64,000 bases of DNA, from positions 62,001-126,000 of the forward strand of contig CAYJPV010000003.1 of assembly GCA_964372095.1 (NCBI GenBank), written 5' to 3'. Below are positions 61,980-64,000 of this stretch, in pieces. The translations under genes and the position numbers were made by a program. The stretch is from CAYJPV01 sp964372095. GTDB lineage: Bacteria; Acidobacteriota; Vicinamibacteria; Vicinamibacterales; JAKQTR01. Position 1 is the stretch's first letter, and each line of letters starts with the position of its first letter. The notes under the pieces were generated by a model that searched no databases, had not been told where the DNA came from, and worked only from the letters and a program-made list of their open reading frames with translations.

Positions 61980-63236
61980 TCACTCGTAGCGCAGGGATTC
62001 GATGGGATCGAGGCGGGACGCGCGCCAGGCCGGCCACAGCCCGCTGAGGATGCCGGTAATCGTGAGGACCGCCGTCGCCACGATCACGACATCCGGGGTC
62101 AGGACGAGGTGGATGTCGGTACTCCGGCTGGGGTCGCCAATGAGCGCGGCCAGGAACGGCCTGACCCCGGCAAACCGGACGATAACGGCCGTCATCAGGA
62201 TGCCGACCAGCCCGCCGATGGAGGTGATGACAAGCGCCTCGGCCAGGAACTGAACCAGGATGTGCCGCCGGCGGGCGCCCAGCGCCTTGCGTACGCCAAT
62301 CTCGCGCGTCCGCTCGGTCACCGACACCAGCATGATGTTCATCACGCCCACGCCGCCAATCAGCAACGTCAACGTGCCGATGAAGACCAGCACGATCTTC
62401 AGGCCGGTCGCCATCCCGCCGACGGCCTCGCGGGCTTCCGCGCTGTCGTTGATCGCCAGGGCCCGTTCGTCGCGGGCGTCGAAGCGGTGCAGTTCGGCCA
62501 GGGTTGCCCGCACCTGGCTCATGGCCTTCTCGTGGAACTGCGGTGCCAGTGTCTGGACGACGATCGTGTCCAGGAAGTCCTGGTGGAACAACTGCTCGGT
62601 CACCGTGTACGGGATGAAGGCGCTGCGTTTGTCAGGCCAGAAGTAGCTGGAGAGCTGCGCTTTGTCCGCCAGCACCCCAATCACCTCGAACGAGAGGCCT
62701 TTGATGCGCACCAGCTGCCCGACCGCCGGACTGTTGCCGAACAGCTTGCGCGCGACCTCGGTCCCGAGGAACACCACGCGCCGGCGGCGCTCCACGTCTT
62801 CGGCGTTGAGGAAGCGGCCCTCACCCGGAATCTCCGAGCGCATGACGCCGTACTCGGGAGCCACGCCACGCACGCCGGCGGAGGTCTGCTTCGCCCCGAA
62901 GGTCAACGGCAGCGTCTCGAAGATCTCGGGGCTGGCGTTCTTGACCAGGCCCAGCGCCCGCACGGGCTCGATATCCGAGAGCTTGAGGAACACCCGGCGG
63001 CCGGCCCGCTCTCCGCCGGCCTGCATGCTCGTCTGGCCGCCGTAGATCACTGCCGTGCCGTTCGAGAACGCGTTGCTGAAGCCGACAATCAGGGCGTTAT
63101 GAAAGCCGTTCCCGTACGCCATCATCGACGTCACGGTCACGATTCCCCACGCGATCCCGAGCATCGTCAAGCTGGCCCGGAACCGGTTGGTCAGCAGCGA
63201 GTGCCACGCCTGGGTGATGATTTCTATCAGCAGCAT
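61980..63236 (-). CDS. MacB/FtsX-family ABC transporter permease
   Basis: The 418-residue protein has the MacB/LolC topology: one N-terminal helix (about 20-40), a large periplasmic MacB_PCD domain (about 45-270), then an FtsX domain with three helices (LTLLIGGVGVMNIMLVSVTERTREIGVRKALGA near 285-317). It ends in the conserved DPIESLRYE. It would pair with a MacB-type ATPase, not in the window, in efflux or lipoprotein handling. It lies downstream of a second permease on the same strand, with a repeat array and an assembly gap between. Confidence 0.92.
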   Translation of the reverse strand: MLLIEIITQAWHSLLTNRFRASLTMLGIAWGIVTVTSMMAYGNGFHNALIVGFSNAFSNGTAVIYGGQTSMQAGGERAGRRVFLKLSDIEPVRALGLVKNASPEIFETLPLTFGAKQTSAGVRGVAPEYGVMRSEIPGEGRFLNAEDVERRRRVVFLGTEVARKLFGNSPAVGQLVRIKGLSFEVIGVLADKAQLSSYFWPDKRSAFIPYTVTEQLFHQDFLDTIVVQTLAPQFHEKAMSQVRATLAELHRFDARDERALAINDSAEAREAVGGMATGLKIVLVFIGTLTLLIGGVGVMNIMLVSVTERTREIGVRKALGARRRHILVQFLAEALVITSIGGLVGILMTAVIVRFAGVRPFLAALIGDPSRSTDIHLVLTPDVVIVATAVLTITGILSGLWPAWRASRLDPIESLRYE

Positions 63237-63254
63237 CTTCGGTGATCCAGGGCC

Positions 63255-63310
63255 AGTAGTAAGTAGTCAGTAGTCCTGGGGGTTGGGGGTTTGGGGGTGT
63301 TGGGTGGGGG
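63255..63310. repeat. Heptamer tandem repeat 6 (AGTAGTC then TTGGGGG)
   Basis: Three AGTAGT(A/C) units pass in register into CTGGGGG, TTGGGGG and degenerate G-rich units. The G-run spacing could form a quadruplex. It ends near the scaffold gap. Confidence 0.8.
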
Positions 63311-63328
63311 AATGCCGGGTGTTTGGAA

Positions 63329-63362
63329 CCCCCCCCCCCCCCCCCCCCCCCCNNNNNNNNNN
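63329..63362. other. C24 homopolymer and 10-N scaffold gap
   Basis: Twenty-four C are followed by ten N. The sequence on either side is repeat array, so an unknown length is missing between the two permease genes. Confidence 0.95.
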
Positions 63363-63368
63363 GGTAAT

Positions 63369-63448
63369 GGCAGTGGATGTCCCCACACCCCACGGCCCGG
63401 CGCGCACCCTTCACCCCAATCCCCAACCCCCAACCCCCAATCCCCAGC
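63369..63448. repeat. Heptamer tandem repeat 7 (CCCCAAC) with the shared 17-bp core
   Basis: The core GGCAGTGGATGTCCCCA (63369-63385), identical to 48398-48414, is followed in 7-bp register by degenerate CCC-rich units. Then come CCCCAAT, CCCCAAC, CCCCAAC, CCCCAAT and CCCCAGC, up to the stop codon of the permease gene at 63448. Confidence 0.88.
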
Positions 63449-64000
63449 TACGCCCCGTCGTAGCGCAGGGCCTCGATCGGCGGCAGCATCGACGCCCGGC
63501 GAGCGGGGTACGTCGAGGCGGTGACGCCAATCAGGACGAGCAGCCCGATGGACCATGCGACGGTGGTCCAGGTGATGACCATCCCCGAGAAACGCATGGG
63601 CATGGGCGCCAGGTTGATCAACGCACACAGGCCGCTCCCGATCGCCAGCCCGATAGCGCCGCTCAGCACGGTCAGAAAGAGCCCCTCGCTGAAGAACTGC
63701 CACTGGATGCTGGTGGCCGTCGCCCCGATCGCCTTGCGGACGCCGATCTCGACGGTCCGCTCGCGCACGGCAATCAACATGATGTTCATCACGCCGATGC
63801 CGCCCAGCAGCAGCGTCACGACGCTGACGGCGAGGAAGAACTCGTCCATGCCTTCGATCATCTTGTCGAACATCACGGCTTCAACGGCCGTGTTCCAGAA
63901 ACTCACGGCCTCGATGTCGGTGGCATCGAACCCGTGGCGCCTGGCCAGCACGCGCCGGACGTCGTCTTCGACGAGACCGCGCGCGCCGAAGGCGAGGTAC
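63448..64000 (-). CDS. MacB/FtsX-family ABC transporter permease, C-terminal part (cut by window edge)
   Basis: The visible 184 codons give the end of the periplasmic domain (YLAFGARGLVEDDVRRVLARRHGFD) and the full FtsX domain: FFLAVSVVTLLLGGIGVMNIML, VRERTVEIGVRKAIGAT and two further helices. It ends MLPPIEALRYDGA, the usual MacB-family tail. The frame is open to base 64000, so the N-terminus lies beyond the window. It is upstream of the second permease on the same strand. Heptamer repeat 7 abuts its stop codon. Confidence 0.9.
   Translation of the reverse strand, partial: YLAFGARGLVEDDVRRVLARRHGFDATDIEAVSFWNTAVEAVMFDKMIEGMDEFFLAVSVVTLLLGGIGVMNIMLIAVRERTVEIGVRKAIGATATSIQWQFFSEGLFLTVLSGAIGLAIGSGLCALINLAPMPMRFSGMVITWTTVAWSIGLLVLIGVTASTYPARRASMLPPIEALRYDGA

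Overview
The window looks like chromosomal DNA of a GC-rich, Gram-negative heterotroph, most likely Acidobacteriota of the Vicinamibacteria type. This is inferred from gene content: an Oar-like TonB receptor with a carboxypeptidase-regulatory domain, two secreted S9 peptidases, DUF5916 and DUF2911 proteins, a subtilisin ending in WGD repeats, a BlaR1-HEAT fusion, DinB proteins and MacB-type permeases. No phage, plasmid, IS element or CRISPR array is visible. A run of N at 63353-63362 and two homopolymer G/C tracts (41209-41282 and 63329-63352) show that this is a draft assembly.

Layout. 1-7.1 kb: a TMTC-like TPR membrane protein and a dynamin-like GTPase, a lipoprotein, a class-C-like serine hydrolase, a 36-residue Lys-rich protein, a remnant of an RNase R-type C-terminus, and an outer-membrane barrel. 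7.1-10.5 kb: an aromatic amino acid operon (aminotransferase-prephenate dehydrogenase fusion, then DAHP synthase-chorismate mutase) behind an apparent attenuator with an aromatic-rich leader peptide. 10.5-16 kb: DinB, a YgfK-like flavo-iron-sulfur protein and an M20 peptidase. 16.1-22.6 kb: blaI-blaR1(HEAT) with tandem operators, DUF5916 and a secreted HEAT protein. 22.7-34 kb: a methyltransferase, the S8 protease, an S9 peptidase, two class-V aminotransferase-fold enzymes, a YetA/PcRGLX-like protein and a formamidase-like hydrolase. 34-40.4 kb: the TonB receptor, DUF2911 and a second S9 peptidase. 40.5-45.7 kb: AroM, hydantoinase, a DapA-family protein, a VOC protein and an AGCS symporter. 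45.9-53.9 kb: a YbiT-type ABC-F protein, a DUF4097-like protein, a HEAT/Hsp70-like pair and an ATP-grasp/SDR pair. 53.9-64 kb: a TlpA-like protein and an unknown secreted protein, an acyltransferase-like membrane protein, a lipoprotein, a PEGA pseudokinase, tRNA-His, DinB, a candidate sigma-54-driven structured RNA, and two MacB/FtsX permeases, the second cut by the window edge.

Three regulatory or structural signals stand out. (1) At 61.56-61.91 kb, tandem 17-bp inverted repeats lie upstream of a near-consensus -24/-12 promoter. That promoter drives no gene but reads into about 155 nt with three hairpins and an exposed CCTCCTCCC. (2) At 10.32-10.50 kb there is a complete attenuator: promoter, near-leaderless Tyr/Phe/Trp leader peptide and intrinsic terminator. 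(3) Seven intergenic tracts of tandem repeats all have a 7-bp period but different unit sequences. Two share a 17-bp core, one supplies a Shine-Dalgarno sequence and one encodes a protein C-terminus. Several genes also carry a -10 hexamer only 5-8 nt before the start codon and no Shine-Dalgarno, suggesting frequent leaderless transcription.
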